From CAWAQA01 sp963784065 (lineage in GTDB: Bacteria > Acidobacteriota > Vicinamibacteria > Vicinamibacterales > UBA2999), in NCBI GenBank assembly GCA_963784065.1, contig CAWAQA010000003.1, positions 992,001 to 1,056,000 of the forward strand: 64,000 bases of DNA, read 5' to 3'. The notes below the pieces were generated by a model that was not told the DNA's origin, did no database searches, and worked only from the letters and a program-made list of their open reading frames with translations. A program made the position numbers and the translations under genes. This document shows, piece by piece, positions 29,525 to 38,474 of this stretch. Each line of letters starts with the position of its first letter. Positions within the stretch are counted from its first letter, which is position 1.

Positions 29525-31907
29525 CTACGCCGGGATGCGCTCGACGACCTGCCGGAAATCAATGTCCCGCGGCAGGCGCCAGCGGGTGAACTGGGGGAGG
29601 CGGCTCAACGGGAGCGCGAGATGCTTCAGCGTCTGATCCAGATCCCCTCGACGGGCGAAGACCGCGGCCACGTAATAACGCGTCGCCGGATCGTCGGCCC
29701 CTGCCGCGACGCGCCGCTCCAGCGCGGCAATCGCCAGGTCGCCAAAACGGACCGCCTGGCTCGGCGTCTCCGCGGGCGTCGTGCAGGGCACTGATCTTCT
29801 GGTGCAGCTCGATCAGCGTGCGGTCGCGGAGCGCGTGGTCGCTCGACGTCAGGAACTCGAGCTCCCGGCGGTATTCGGCGTACGCGGCGTCGTAGTCCTG
29901 CCTCAGGTAGTGGACGTAGCCGAGCCGTGCGTGGGCGCCGACGATCAGCAGGCCTTCCGTCCCGGACATGGCGCGCTCCTGCAGCTCGATCGCTGAACGC
30001 GCGCTCTGCTCGGCCGCGTCGAGGTTGCCGTTCAACGCCTCGAGAAACGACAACTGCAGGTATGCATATCCAGCCTCCGGATTGAGGGCAATGGCGGCTC
30101 GCAACTCCTCGATGCCTTCGGGAACCATGCCCCGCCACATCCAATAGGCTCGCGCGAGCGACTGGTGCACGTCCGGATTGTCCGGGTCGAGATGTGTGGC
30201 GGTACCCAGCTCCGCGATGCCTTCGTCAACCTGTCCGAGGTACAGGAGCGAGGTCGCCAGCCAGACGTGCGCGCTGGGCAGCGAAGGGTTCAACGCGAGC
30301 GCCCGGCGCAACCGCTCGATCGCCATGTGCTGCAAGTCCGGCAGGCTGAGGAACGTGCCTTTGAGGTTGTAAGCGCCGCCGAGCGCCGCCCAGGCGGCTG
30401 CGTAGCCGGCGTCGAGATCCACGGCGCGCTCGAAGAGCGCGATCGCGCGGTCGATCGCATCGCGGCCCGCCGATCGCAGATTCAACACGCCGCGGGAATA
30501 GGCCTCGAACGCCTCCACGGAACGGGTCTCGTCACGTTCGATCGCGTCCGCTTCCTCCTTGCCCAAGCTTCACGTCGAGGCTGCGGCTCAGCTCGAACAC
30601 CACGCGATCCTGAAGCTCGAAGATGTCATCGATCCGGCCGTCGATCTTCACGGTCCGAATGAGAGAGGCCGTGAGCACCTCGACCAGGTGCGCGGTGATG
30701 CGGATGCGCTGGCCGAACCGCTGGTAGGCGCCAGCCACCACCCACCACGCGCCCAGCCGCCGCCCGATCTCGATGGCGAGGCGGTCATCACCCGCATCAG
30801 CCGAGGGAAAGTTCTTCAACAGCTCGAAGATCTGCGCGCGGCCGATCACGGTGATATGCGGGACGTTCTTCAGATCGGCGGTCACGGTCTCGGCGATCCC
30901 GGTCCCGATCCAATCGTCGGCGGCTTCGCGCGTCACGTTCGCAAACGTCAATACCGCGATGCTTCGCTCACCCCTCGCCGTGTGCGAGGAGGGCGGCGCC
31001 GCCGGCAGCGGATCGGAATGCCTGACGAACATGGCCGACGTGCTCGAATCGTCGGCCTCGAGGCGGCGCGACAGCCGCTGCAGGTCTATCTCGAGCTCGC
31101 GCGCCGCCTGGTAGCGGTACGACGGATTCTTTTCGAGCGCCTTGCGGACGATGGCGTCGAGCTCGGGGGGACGCCGTAGTTGAACCGGACGAGAGCCGCC
31201 GGCTCGTGATGGAGGATGCGGTCGGAGATCTCCGCCAGGCTGTCGCCGGCAAACGGCAACCGCCCCGCCAGCATCTCGTAGAGCACGACGCCGGCGGAGA
31301 AGAGATCGGCGCGATGATCCATGGCGCCGCCCATCAGCTGCTCTGGAGCCATGTATGAGACCGTGCCGACCACGAGGCCGGGCGACGTCATGAGCAACGG
31401 GACCGATTCCAGTCGCGACGCGGCGCTCGAGGGCACTTCCATCTTGGCAAGGCCGAAATCGAGCACCTTCACGAGGCCACGCCTCGTCTGAATGAGGTTG
31501 GCGCTCTTGATGTCGCGGTGAACGATGTGGTGCGCGTGCGCGTCGTCGAGCGCGTCCGCGAGCTGCGCGGCGACGTCAACCGCGTCGCGCACGGGCAGCG
31601 GCCCCCGGCTGATGCGGTCGGCGATGTTTTCGCCGTCCACGTACTCCATGGCGATGAACAGCGCGCCATCGTGCTCGCCGACGTCGTACGTGACGGCGAT
31701 GTTCGGCGATTGGAGCGCCGAGGCGGCACGCGCTTCGCGCATCAGCCTGGCGCGGCTCTCGGCGTCCTGCCGCGCGTCAGGCGTCAGAAACTTCAGCGCC
31801 ACGTCGCGGCCGAGGCGCGTGTCCGCGGCGAGGTACACCTCGCCCATGCCGCCGCCGCCCAGCCGCCGCAGGACCCGGTAGTGTGCGATTGTCTGGCCTT
31901 CCAGCAC
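29525..31907 (-). CDS. Ser/Thr protein kinase fused to TolB-like domain and TPR repeats (three frame changes)
   Basis: The start is GTG 31907 (VLEGQTIAHYRVLRRLGGGGMGEVY). The PknB-type kinase domain has the Gly-loop, VALKFL lysine, HRDIKSANL catalytic loop, LDFGLAK and APEQ. A frame change at the six-G run 31165-31170 joins GVPPELDAIVRKAL. Next is a cytoplasmic TolB/FlgO-like domain (RSIAVLTFANVTREAADDWIGTGI), a second frame change near 30563, six or so TPRs, and a third near 29780 before the end VVERIPA. About 793 residues. Acidobacteria have many such kinases; the TPR and TolB-like parts probably sense or dock partners. All breaks are single base, two at homopolymers. Confidence 0.78.
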
Positions 31908-31957
31908 TCCCGCATTGTACGGGTCGCTGGCGGGCCGGCTGAAGCCGGTACCGGCCC

Positions 31958-32004
31958 CACGCCTTGACTGTAGACGCTGGACCGAAGACTGTAGACCGGA
32001 GATG
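31958..32004 (+). repeat. GTAGACCG-family repeat forming the permease leader
   Basis: GACTGTAGACGCTGGACC, then GAAGACTGTAGACCGGAG, runs straight into the ATG at 32002. The GGAG that serves as ribosome site is part of the repeat. It resembles 14636-14735 and 50864-50990. The preceding 31930-31957 also holds GGGCCGGCTGAAGCCGGTACC, a variant hairpin. Confidence 0.55.
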
Positions 32005-33351
32005 TACACGTCCGCCGCCAGCGACCGTCTCGTTCGCCGCCTGGGATTGTGGAGCTCCATCGGCATCGTGATTGGCGTGACGATCGGGTCAGGGATCTTC
32101 CGCACGCCCGCCACGATCGCCACGCGCGTTCCGGACCCGCTCTGGATGCTCGGAGTGTGGCTGTTGGGCGGTCTCATCTCGCTCTGCGGCGCCCTCTCGG
32201 TCGCTGAACTCGCAGCGTCGCTGCCGCAGACTGGCGGCTGGTACGTCTATCTTCGAGAAAGCTGGGGTCGGCTGACCGGCTTTCTCTTTGGCTGGGCCGA
32301 GCTCGTGTTGATCCGCGCCTCGGCGTCCGGAGCGATCGCGACGGTGTTCAGCGAGTACTTTCTGCGCTCGATGGGGTACGACCCGGCTGCGAACGAGCGC
32401 GTGACCGACTACCTGGCCGCGGCCGCGATCGTCGCGGCCGGACTCCTCAACATCCGCGGCGTACAGGTCGGAGCGGCCATCGCCGGCGCGTCGACGATCG
32501 CGAAGTTCGGCGCGCTCGCCTTCATCGTGCTGGCCTCGTTTCTCCTTGGCGGCGGCACGACGGCGTCGGTGGACCATTTCACGACGCCCGGCGGGCCGGT
32601 CGATGCCGGCCTGTTCGGCCTGGCGTTGATTTCCGTGCTCTGGGCCTACGACGGCTTCGCGGACCTGTCCTTTGCCGCCGGTGAGGTGAAGGACCCGCAG
32701 CGCAACCTGCCGCGCGCCATCGTCATCGGCACGATCGCCATCATCACGATCTACCTGCTGGCGAACGTCGCCTATCTCTACGTGAACCCGGTCGAGAAGG
32801 TCGCTGCGTCACCGTTGATTGCCGCCGACACCATGCAGGCGATTTTCGGCGGCGTGGGCGTCGCGCTCGTCTCGGTCGTCGTCACGATCTCCGCGCTCGG
32901 GGCGCTCGTCGCCGTCATGCTCGCGGCGCCGCGCGTGTTCTTCGCGATGGCGGACGACGGGCTGTTCTTTCGCCACGTCGCGAAGGTCCACCCGCAGTAC
33001 AAGACGCCATACGTGGCGATTCTCCTCGCTATGGTGCTCGGCGTCGGGTTCGTGCTCACCCGTACGTTCGAGCAGCTCGCCGATACGTTCGTCCTGTCCA
33101 TCTGGCCGTTCTACGGAATTGCGATTGCCGGCTTATACCGGTTGCGCCGCCTGCGCCCGGACCTTCCGCGGCCTTACAAGGTTCCCGGTTATCCCGTGCT
33201 GCCGGCCGTGTTCGTTCTCGGGGTCGTCTACCTCGTGGCCAACGCGCTCGTCACCGACCCGCTGTGGACGAGCGTGACATTCGCCATCGTGCTGGCCGGT
33301 GTTCCGGTCTACTACGCATTCTTCGCATCCAGGGCGTCGATCCCGCGCTGA
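32002..33351 (+). CDS. APC-family amino acid permease
   Basis: 449 residues, about twelve transmembrane helices. The first helix has the family motif GIVIGVTIGSGIFRTPA; later come SLPQTGGWYVYLRESWG and LPRAIVIGTIAIITIYLLANVAY. It probably exchanges or imports amino acids by cation symport, in the inner membrane. The start MYTSAASDRLVRRLG at 32002 is chosen over an upstream in-frame ATG at 31915 because GGAG directly precedes it and the upstream part is repeat DNA. It is divergent from the kinase gene. Confidence 0.88.
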   Translation: MYTSAASDRLVRRLGLWSSIGIVIGVTIGSGIFRTPATIATRVPDPLWMLGVWLLGGLISLCGALSVAELAASLPQTGGWYVYLRESWGRLTGFLFGWAELVLIRASASGAIATVFSEYFLRSMGYDPAANERVTDYLAAAAIVAAGLLNIRGVQVGAAIAGASTIAKFGALAFIVLASFLLGGGTTASVDHFTTPGGPVDAGLFGLALISVLWAYDGFADLSFAAGEVKDPQRNLPRAIVIGTIAIITIYLLANVAYLYVNPVEKVAASPLIAADTMQAIFGGVGVALVSVVVTISALGALVAVMLAAPRVFFAMADDGLFFRHVAKVHPQYKTPYVAILLAMVLGVGFVLTRTFEQLADTFVLSIWPFYGIAIAGLYRLRRLRPDLPRPYKVPGYPVLPAVFVLGVVYLVANALVTDPLWTSVTFAIVLAGVPVYYAFFASRASIPR

Positions 33352-33449
33352 AGGCATCGCGTGGCCTGTCGTCCCGGGCGGGCCGGTCCGGTGAAGCCGC
33401 CATTCAACGAAGGTAGTCGCTGGCGGGGGAACTCCCTTACACTTCTCGG

Positions 33450-34865
33450 ATGGCCCGACGATTCATCCTCGCAAGCGGCCTGGTCGCAGCCGTCCTGACG
33501 TCTCCGCTCGTGCTCGCACAGGCGCCGTCACAGCCCGACTGGACGGGTCTCCAGGACGAGACGATGCAGCACTTCCAGGCGCTGGTCCAGATGGACACGA
33601 GCGATCCCCCGGGCAACGAACAGCCGGCTGCCGCTTACCTGACACAGGTGCTCGAGAAGGAAGGGATTCCGACGCAGACGTTCGCGCTCGAGCCGCGGCG
33701 CCCGAACGTCGTCGCGAGGTTGAAGGGCAACGGCTCGAAGCGGCCGCTGCTGATCATGGGTCATACCGACGTCGTCAACGTGGACCCCAAGAAGTGGACG
33801 CATCCGCCCTTCAGTGCGGCTCGCGAGGGCGGCTACGTGTACGGCCGCGGCACGCTGGACGACAAGGACAACCTCACGGCCGCGCTCATGGTGATGCTGA
33901 CGCTGAAGCGCCTCAACGTCCCGCTCGATCGCGACGTGATCTTCCTGGCCGAAGCAGGCGAAGAGGGATCGACACGCGTTGGCATCCAGTACATGGTCAA
34001 CCAGCACTTCCCCGACGTCGAAGCCGAATACTGCCTGGCGGAAGGCGGCCGCGTCGCGCGCGAAGGAGGCCAGGTCCGGTTCGCCTCGGTCCAGACGATC
34101 GAGAAGATCCCCCGCGGGATCGAGCTGACGGCATCGGGCGCGGCCGGCCACGCGTCCATTCCGCTGCTGACGAACCCGGTCGTGCACCTGGCCGGTGCGA
34201 TAGAGAAGATCGCGCGCTGGGAGGCGCCGATCAGGCTGAACGAAACGACCGGGACCTACTTCAGGCGGCTCGCCCAGATTTCGCCGCCCGAGCAGGCGGC
34301 CAGGTACCGCGACGTACTCGATCCGAACAAGGTGGCGGAGGTGGATCGCTGGTTCAAGGCGAACGAGCCGCAGCATTCGGCGCTGCTCCACACCACCGCC
34401 ACGCCAACGATCGTGGATGCCGGCTACCGTATCAACGTGATCCCGTCCGAAGCGAAGGCCACCATCGACGTGCGCACGCTGCCGGACGACGACCCGGCCG
34501 AGATCCTGGACCTGGTTCGCAAGGCCGTGAACGACCCCACCGTGCGCGTGGAGTACGGCGCACGGGACGTCAGGCCCGGCGGCACGTCAGGGCTCAACAA
34601 CGAGGCGTTCAAGGCGATCGAGGCTGCCGTGACGCGCCACTACGCCACGACGACGCTGCCGACCATGAGCACCGGGGCGACGGACATGTCGTATTTGCGC
34701 GCGCGCGGCGTCCAGTGCTACGGCATCGGCCCGGCGATCGACAACGAAGACGGTCCCAGGGGCTTCGGCGCGCACAGCGACCAGGAGCGCATCCTCGAAA
34801 GCGAGCTGCACCGGTTCGTGCGGTTCCACTACGACATCGTCGCGAGCCTGGCGCGATCGCGGTAG
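33450..34865 (+). CDS. Secreted M20-family metallopeptidase
   Basis: 471 residues with a signal peptide (MARRFILASGLVAAVLTSPLVLAQA). Metal and catalytic residues appear in order: GHTDVVNVDP, GTLDDKDN, EAGEEGS, and a late GFGAHSDQERI histidine. The dimerisation (lid) domain occupies roughly residues 210-360. Family members are carboxypeptidases or aminoacylases; a periplasmic peptide-trimming role is likely. Single gene after the permease; 98-bp gap. Confidence 0.88.
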   Translation: MARRFILASGLVAAVLTSPLVLAQAPSQPDWTGLQDETMQHFQALVQMDTSDPPGNEQPAAAYLTQVLEKEGIPTQTFALEPRRPNVVARLKGNGSKRPLLIMGHTDVVNVDPKKWTHPPFSAAREGGYVYGRGTLDDKDNLTAALMVMLTLKRLNVPLDRDVIFLAEAGEEGSTRVGIQYMVNQHFPDVEAEYCLAEGGRVAREGGQVRFASVQTIEKIPRGIELTASGAAGHASIPLLTNPVVHLAGAIEKIARWEAPIRLNETTGTYFRRLAQISPPEQAARYRDVLDPNKVAEVDRWFKANEPQHSALLHTTATPTIVDAGYRINVIPSEAKATIDVRTLPDDDPAEILDLVRKAVNDPTVRVEYGARDVRPGGTSGLNNEAFKAIEAAVTRHYATTTLPTMSTGATDMSYLRARGVQCYGIGPAIDNEDGPRGFGAHSDQERILESELHRFVRFHYDIVASLARSR

Positions 34866-34872
34866 ATCACAA

Positions 34873-34980
34873 ACCACAGAGTCACAGAGACACAGGAGCA
34901 TCTTCGGATCTGAGGATTTTCGATCTCAGGATTGGACATCTCTCGATCCGCAGGCTGCCTCTGTGCCTCTGCCTCTGTGG
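34873..34980. repeat. Palindromic repeat, CACAGAG family (copy A4) with nested GATCTGAGG repeat
   Basis: Outer arms CCACAGAGTCACAGAGACAC (from 34873) and CTCTGTGCCTCTGCCTCTGT (to about 34979) are inverse. The loop contains ATCTTCGGATCTGAGGATTT and CGATCTCAGGATT, another short repeat. It sits between converging genes (M20 peptidase and SDR). Confidence 0.75.
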
Positions 34981-35009
34981 TCGTTGCCGAAGCAATTGCC
35001 GGCTACCGG

Positions 35010-35786
35010 CTAGAACGCTCGCGACTGTCCGCCGTCGACGACGATCGACGCGCCGGTGATCCAGCTGGCGCGCGCGGAGGCGAGGAAGGCGACCACGTCG
35101 CCGACCTCCTCGGGCTTTCCAAACCGGCCGAACGGGATATCGCGCTTGACGAACTCGGCGATGCCCTCCGGGTCGGCCTGCTGACGCTTCCACCACGATC
35201 CCCCTTCGAACAGGATCGAGCCTGGCGCCACGCTGTTGACGCGGATGTTCGACGACGCCAGCTGCTGCGCCATCGACTTGGCGAGGCTGATCTCCGCAGC
35301 CTTCACCGCGTTGTAGGTCATGCGGCCGCCGGCCTCGCGTCCCCAGATGGAGGCGATCATGACGATGGCCCCGCCGCCGCGCCGCTGCATGTGAGGCACG
35401 GCAAGACGCGACGCACGGACGGCAGGCAGGAGCGTCTGGTCGAACGCCTCCTGCCACTCCTCGTCGGTCGCCTCGAGAAGACCGCCGCCCCGCCCGAGGC
35501 CGACGTTGTTGACGAGGATGTCGAGGCCGCCGAATGTGGCGACGGTGCGTTCGATGCTCGCGCGGACGCCCTCAGACGTGCTGACGTCGGCGGCCACGGC
35601 GAGGACGCGATCGTCCCCGCCGGCAAGCTGCGACAGGCCACGCGCGGCGTCTCGAAGCGGGCCGTCGGTGCGCGCGCAGAGGGCGACGCGGCATCCTTCA
35701 GCCGCCAGCGCCCGGGCGCTGGCCAGGCCGAGGCCGCGGCTCGATCCGGTGATGAGAGCCACTTTGTCCCTGAGTGCGAGATCCAT
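35010..35786 (-). CDS. SDR-family oxidoreductase
   Basis: 258 residues from ATG 35786 (MDLALRDKVALITGSSRGLG), with the NAD(P) motif TGSSRGLG, NNVG, catalytic serine region MIASIWG, the YNAVK pair and the C-terminal ITGASIVVDGGQSRAF typical of FabG-like enzymes. The frame is open upstream to 36146 but that part overlaps the YpfJ gene on the other strand. NAD(P)-dependent reduction or oxidation of an unknown carbonyl/alcohol substrate. Confidence 0.87.
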   Translation of the reverse strand: MDLALRDKVALITGSSRGLGLASARALAAEGCRVALCARTDGPLRDAARGLSQLAGGDDRVLAVAADVSTSEGVRASIERTVATFGGLDILVNNVGLGRGGGLLEATDEEWQEAFDQTLLPAVRASRLAVPHMQRRGGGAIVMIASIWGREAGGRMTYNAVKAAEISLAKSMAQQLASSNIRVNSVAPGSILFEGGSWWKRQQADPEGIAEFVKRDIPFGRFGKPEEVGDVVAFLASARASWITGASIVVDGGQSRAF

Positions 35787-35859
35787 ATCGACCCAAATCA
35801 TATCTGAGCCGTTTCGCCGGGCATTGCTCGTGCATTGCCGGGTCGCAGGAGGATGGCGC

Positions 35860-36697
35860 ATGAAATGGCAAGGGCGGGCAGGTAGCGGCAACATCGAGGA
35901 TCGTCGCGGAATGGGAATGGGCGTGCCGATTGGCGGCGGCATTGGCGGCCTTGTCCTGCTGCTGCTCATCTCAGCGCTCACAGGGACGAACCCCGCAGAC
36001 CTCATCAATGGGGGCGAGACCGCGCCCACGGGCTCGGTAGGCACGACGGGAGTCCGTGACGACGACCCCGCAGCGCAGTTCGTTTCCGTGATCCTCCGGG
36101 ATACCGAGGAGACGTGGACCCAGCTGTTCCGCGAGCGCGGCGCCACCTATGAACCACCGGTGCTCGTGCTCTTCACCGATGCCACGCAATCGGCCTGCGG
36201 TGTCGGCCAGTCCGCGATGGGGCCGTTCTATTGCCCTTCCGACCGGAGGGTGTATCTCGACCTTTCGTTCTTCCATGACCTCGCGCAGATGGGCGCGCCC
36301 GGCGACTTCGCGCAGGCGTACGTCGTCGCGCACGAGGTCGGTCATCACGTCCAGACGCTGACCGGGACGTCGCAGCGGGTCACGAACGCGCGGCAGCAGG
36401 CGAACGAGCGCGAGGGGAACGCCCTTTCGGTACGGCAGGAGTTGCAGGCGGACTGCTACGCCGGCGTCTGGGGACATTACGCGGGACAGCGTGGACCTGC
36501 TCGAGCCTGGAGATGCGGAAGAGGGTCTGCGGGCAGCCGCCGCCATCGGCGACGACCGCCTCCAGCGCCAGTCACAAGGGCGCGTGGTGCCGGAGTCCTT
36601 CACGCACGGGAGTTCGGAACAGCGCGTCAGCTGGCTGCGCCGCGGTATGGAATCGGGACGGATGGAGAGCTGCGATACGTTCAGCGCCGGCACGTAG
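35860..36697 (+). CDS. YpfJ-type putative neutral zinc metallopeptidase (frame change at about 36489)
   Basis: ATG 35860 is preceded by AGGAGG at 35848-35853. MKWQGRAGSGNIEDRRG is the family start; a transmembrane helix (IGGGIGGLVLLLLISALTG) follows; the metal site is AHEVGHHVQ (HEXXH) with later QELQADCYAGVWGHYA. Near 36489 the frame changes and continues VDLLEPGDAEEGLRAAAAIGDD to HGSSEQRVSWLRRGMESGRM, exactly the expected ending. About 278 residues. The family is widespread but its substrate is unknown. Confidence 0.8.
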
Positions 36698-36772
36698 TGG
36701 CGCGTCTGCGCCACACGATGTGGCACCGCGCCGGACTTACCGGCGCGGTGCCATCCTTCCTGCCCGACGTCT

Positions 36773-37084
36773 TCAACCCAATCCCCATCTCTTGCGCGCG
36801 GCGCGCCGCCCGATCTCGCGGCGGCGCTCCGCGCTGAGCCCGCGCGCCCGCGCCGGCCCTCCCTTGAGGCCGCCGAGCCGGCCGAGCGCGGCGGCGTCGG
36901 CGTTGAGCGCGAGCGGCTTGCTCCGGCGCGCAACGACCTCGATCCGTTCGGTGGGCGCATGACAGCTGGAGCACGTCGGACCGATCTGATCGGTACCCGC
37001 CGGCTCTTCGCATTGCTCTTCGTGCTCGCACACGAGGCAGCGGCGTCGCACCGTGAGCAGTGTGTGGCGCAGGCCTGAACGCAT
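36773..37084 (-). CDS. Small zinc-knuckle protein with KGG-type basic tail
   Basis: 103 residues. The N-terminal half has CLVCEHEEQCEE and CSSCHAP, which may hold zinc. The C-terminal half is basic, with LGGLKGGPARARGLSAERRR and a final RRAARKRWG, resembling the KGG stress-protein motif or a histone-like tail. Such fusions occur in several soil phyla. DNA or RNA binding is a guess from charge. It is read toward the YpfJ gene end (convergent). Confidence 0.6.
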   Translation of the reverse strand: MRSGLRHTLLTVRRRCLVCEHEEQCEEPAGTDQIGPTCSSCHAPTERIEVVARRSKPLALNADAAALGRLGGLKGGPARARGLSAERRREIGRRAARKRWGLG

Positions 37085-37191
37085 ACCGGTTCCTACACAG
37101 TGTCACCCCGCGGGTGACATACCAGCCTCTATCGAGGTCGAGCCGGCCGCGCGAGCGCGTCCGCAGATTACGCCCATTTTCTCCCGATCAT

Positions 37192-37223
37192 GCTTGACCG
37201 GTCAATTAATGCTTGACCGTTAA
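37192..37223 (+). promoter_or_regulatory. Candidate operator upstream of the AraC-type gene
   Basis: A perfect 12-bp palindrome TTGACCGGTCAA (37194-37205) is followed by a second half-site: GCTTGACCG occurs at 37192 and again at 37211, 19 bp apart, roughly two helical turns. This geometry is expected for dimeric or AraC-type activators. It lies 40-70 bases before the ATG at 37262 in an AT-rich patch that is unusual for this window. Autoregulation is inferred. Confidence 0.5.
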
Positions 37224-37261
37224 AGGATAACGGCCGGCTCTTTGAATATCCATGCGACAGG

Positions 37262-37663
37262 ATGGACACACGCATCGAATCAGCCCTGGCGCAGATGGAG
37301 CAGGGCCTCGGCACCCCGCTCTCGATCGCGACGCTCGCCGCCGGCGTCAATCTCTCGCCCTCGCGGTTCGCGCACCTGTTCTACCGCGAGGTCGGCACGT
37401 CGCCGGCACGCTACCTTCACGCCCTGCGCATGCTTCGCGCGCGGCTGCTGCTCGAGCGCACGTTCCTGTCGGTCAAGGAAGTGATGGCGCTCGTCGGCTG
37501 CAACGACCCCAGCCACTTCTCGCGCGACTTCCGCCGCATCCACGGCGTCGAACCCGCGCACGTGCCGCCTCGGCGCCAGCCGCGCCAGCCACGACGAGAC
37601 GGCCGGCGCCGAGACGAGCGCAACGGTTGCGCAGGTAGCAGCTCTCGCCAACAGACGCCGTAA
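37262..37663 (+). CDS. Stand-alone AraC-type DNA-binding protein
   Basis: 133 residues holding just the two helix-turn-helix motifs of the AraC family: IATLAAGVNLSPSRFAHLFYREVG, then VKEVMALVGCNDPSHFSRDFRRIHG. There is no ligand-binding domain. The tail after residue 105 is Arg/Pro/Gln-rich and probably disordered. Stand-alone AraC domains usually activate nearby genes; the secreted protein at 37781 lies directly downstream and is a candidate target, as is its own promoter. Confidence 0.82.
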   Translation: MDTRIESALAQMEQGLGTPLSIATLAAGVNLSPSRFAHLFYREVGTSPARYLHALRMLRARLLLERTFLSVKEVMALVGCNDPSHFSRDFRRIHGVEPAHVPPRRQPRQPRRDGRRRDERNGCAGSSSRQQTP

Positions 37664-37780
37664 TCGGCCAAGAAAGCCGCGGCCTCGCGCCCGCGCACCG
37701 GACAGCGCGTTGCAGATTCGCGATGAGCGCACGACACGCACGACACAGAGGTCAGCAGTGATCTGCAAAGGAGTTCCGAC

Positions 37781-38293
37781 ATGAAACGAGTCACATTGGT
37801 CGCCGCCTTCACCTTCATCGCCATCCTGTCCACGATTGCGCCCGCCGGCGCACAGATCATCGGGCCCGGCAACGGCATCGCCGTCCCGGTCGTCAGCACG
37901 AACCCGGACGTGGTGTTCAACGGCATCTTCACGCTGCGGCGGTTCGTCGCGACCGCTGACGGCGTTGCCGCGGTCGGCACCCTCTCGGGCGTTGGCACGC
38001 GCTCGGGCGTCGCCACCTCGATCTTTCAAACCGTGGTCGTGCCGGTCGCCGTCAACGACCCCGCCGGCGCCGTCGGCGCCGCCGCCTGCGGGATCCTGCA
38101 CCTCGATCTCGGGCCGCTGTTCCTCGACCTGCTCGGCCTGCAGGTTGACTTGAGCCGCGTCGTGCTCGACATCACCGCGCAGCAGGGCGCCGGCAACCTG
38201 CTCGGGAATCTGCTCTGCGCCGTGACCGGGCTGCTCGACTCTCCGGGTGGACTCGCCCGGCTGCTGAATCAGATTCTCGGAATCCTCGGCTAG
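37781..38293 (+). CDS. Secreted protein of unknown function, 170 residues
   Basis: The signal peptide (MKRVTLVAAFTFIAILSTIAPAGA) is followed by a hydrophobic, Leu/Val-rich mature part with two cysteines: CGILHLDLGPLFLDLLGLQV, then VLDITAQQGAGNLLGNLLCA. The LGPLxLDLLGL and GNLLGNLLCAVTGLLD pattern recurs in uncharacterised exported proteins of soil bacteria. AAAGGAG lies 8-14 bases before the ATG. No known domain; the alternating pattern may be beta-rich. A surface or matrix role is possible but not shown. Confidence 0.72.
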   Translation: MKRVTLVAAFTFIAILSTIAPAGAQIIGPGNGIAVPVVSTNPDVVFNGIFTLRRFVATADGVAAVGTLSGVGTRSGVATSIFQTVVVPVAVNDPAGAVGAAACGILHLDLGPLFLDLLGLQVDLSRVVLDITAQQGAGNLLGNLLCAVTGLLDSPGGLARLLNQILGILG

Positions 38294-38392
38294 AGGAGCG
38301 CCAGCAACGCGCGCGGCGGGTCCGCGGGACCCGCCCGTCCAACGCGGCGCCGGGTCCGTCTGGACCTCGGCAACTGCTCGACGCGTCCACGT

Positions 38393-38414
38393 AGGCCGAC
38401 CTGAAGCTCGGCCT
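38393..38414. repeat. TTCA/TGAA-loop hairpin repeat (variant copy)
   Basis: AGGCCGA and TCGGCCT arms enclose CCTGAAGC. Same family as 21050 and 58776 but in the reverse orientation, here between converging genes. Confidence 0.6.
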
Positions 38415-38474
38415 CTACGAAAGCCACGCTCGACGCATCCACGCGCAGGCGACGAGGACGAACGCGACCCGCGC

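Noticed and set aside
37192..37223. Insertion-sequence end or phage attachment site
   Set aside because: Short spaced half-sites next to an AraC gene fit an operator; no integrase, transposase or target duplication is present.
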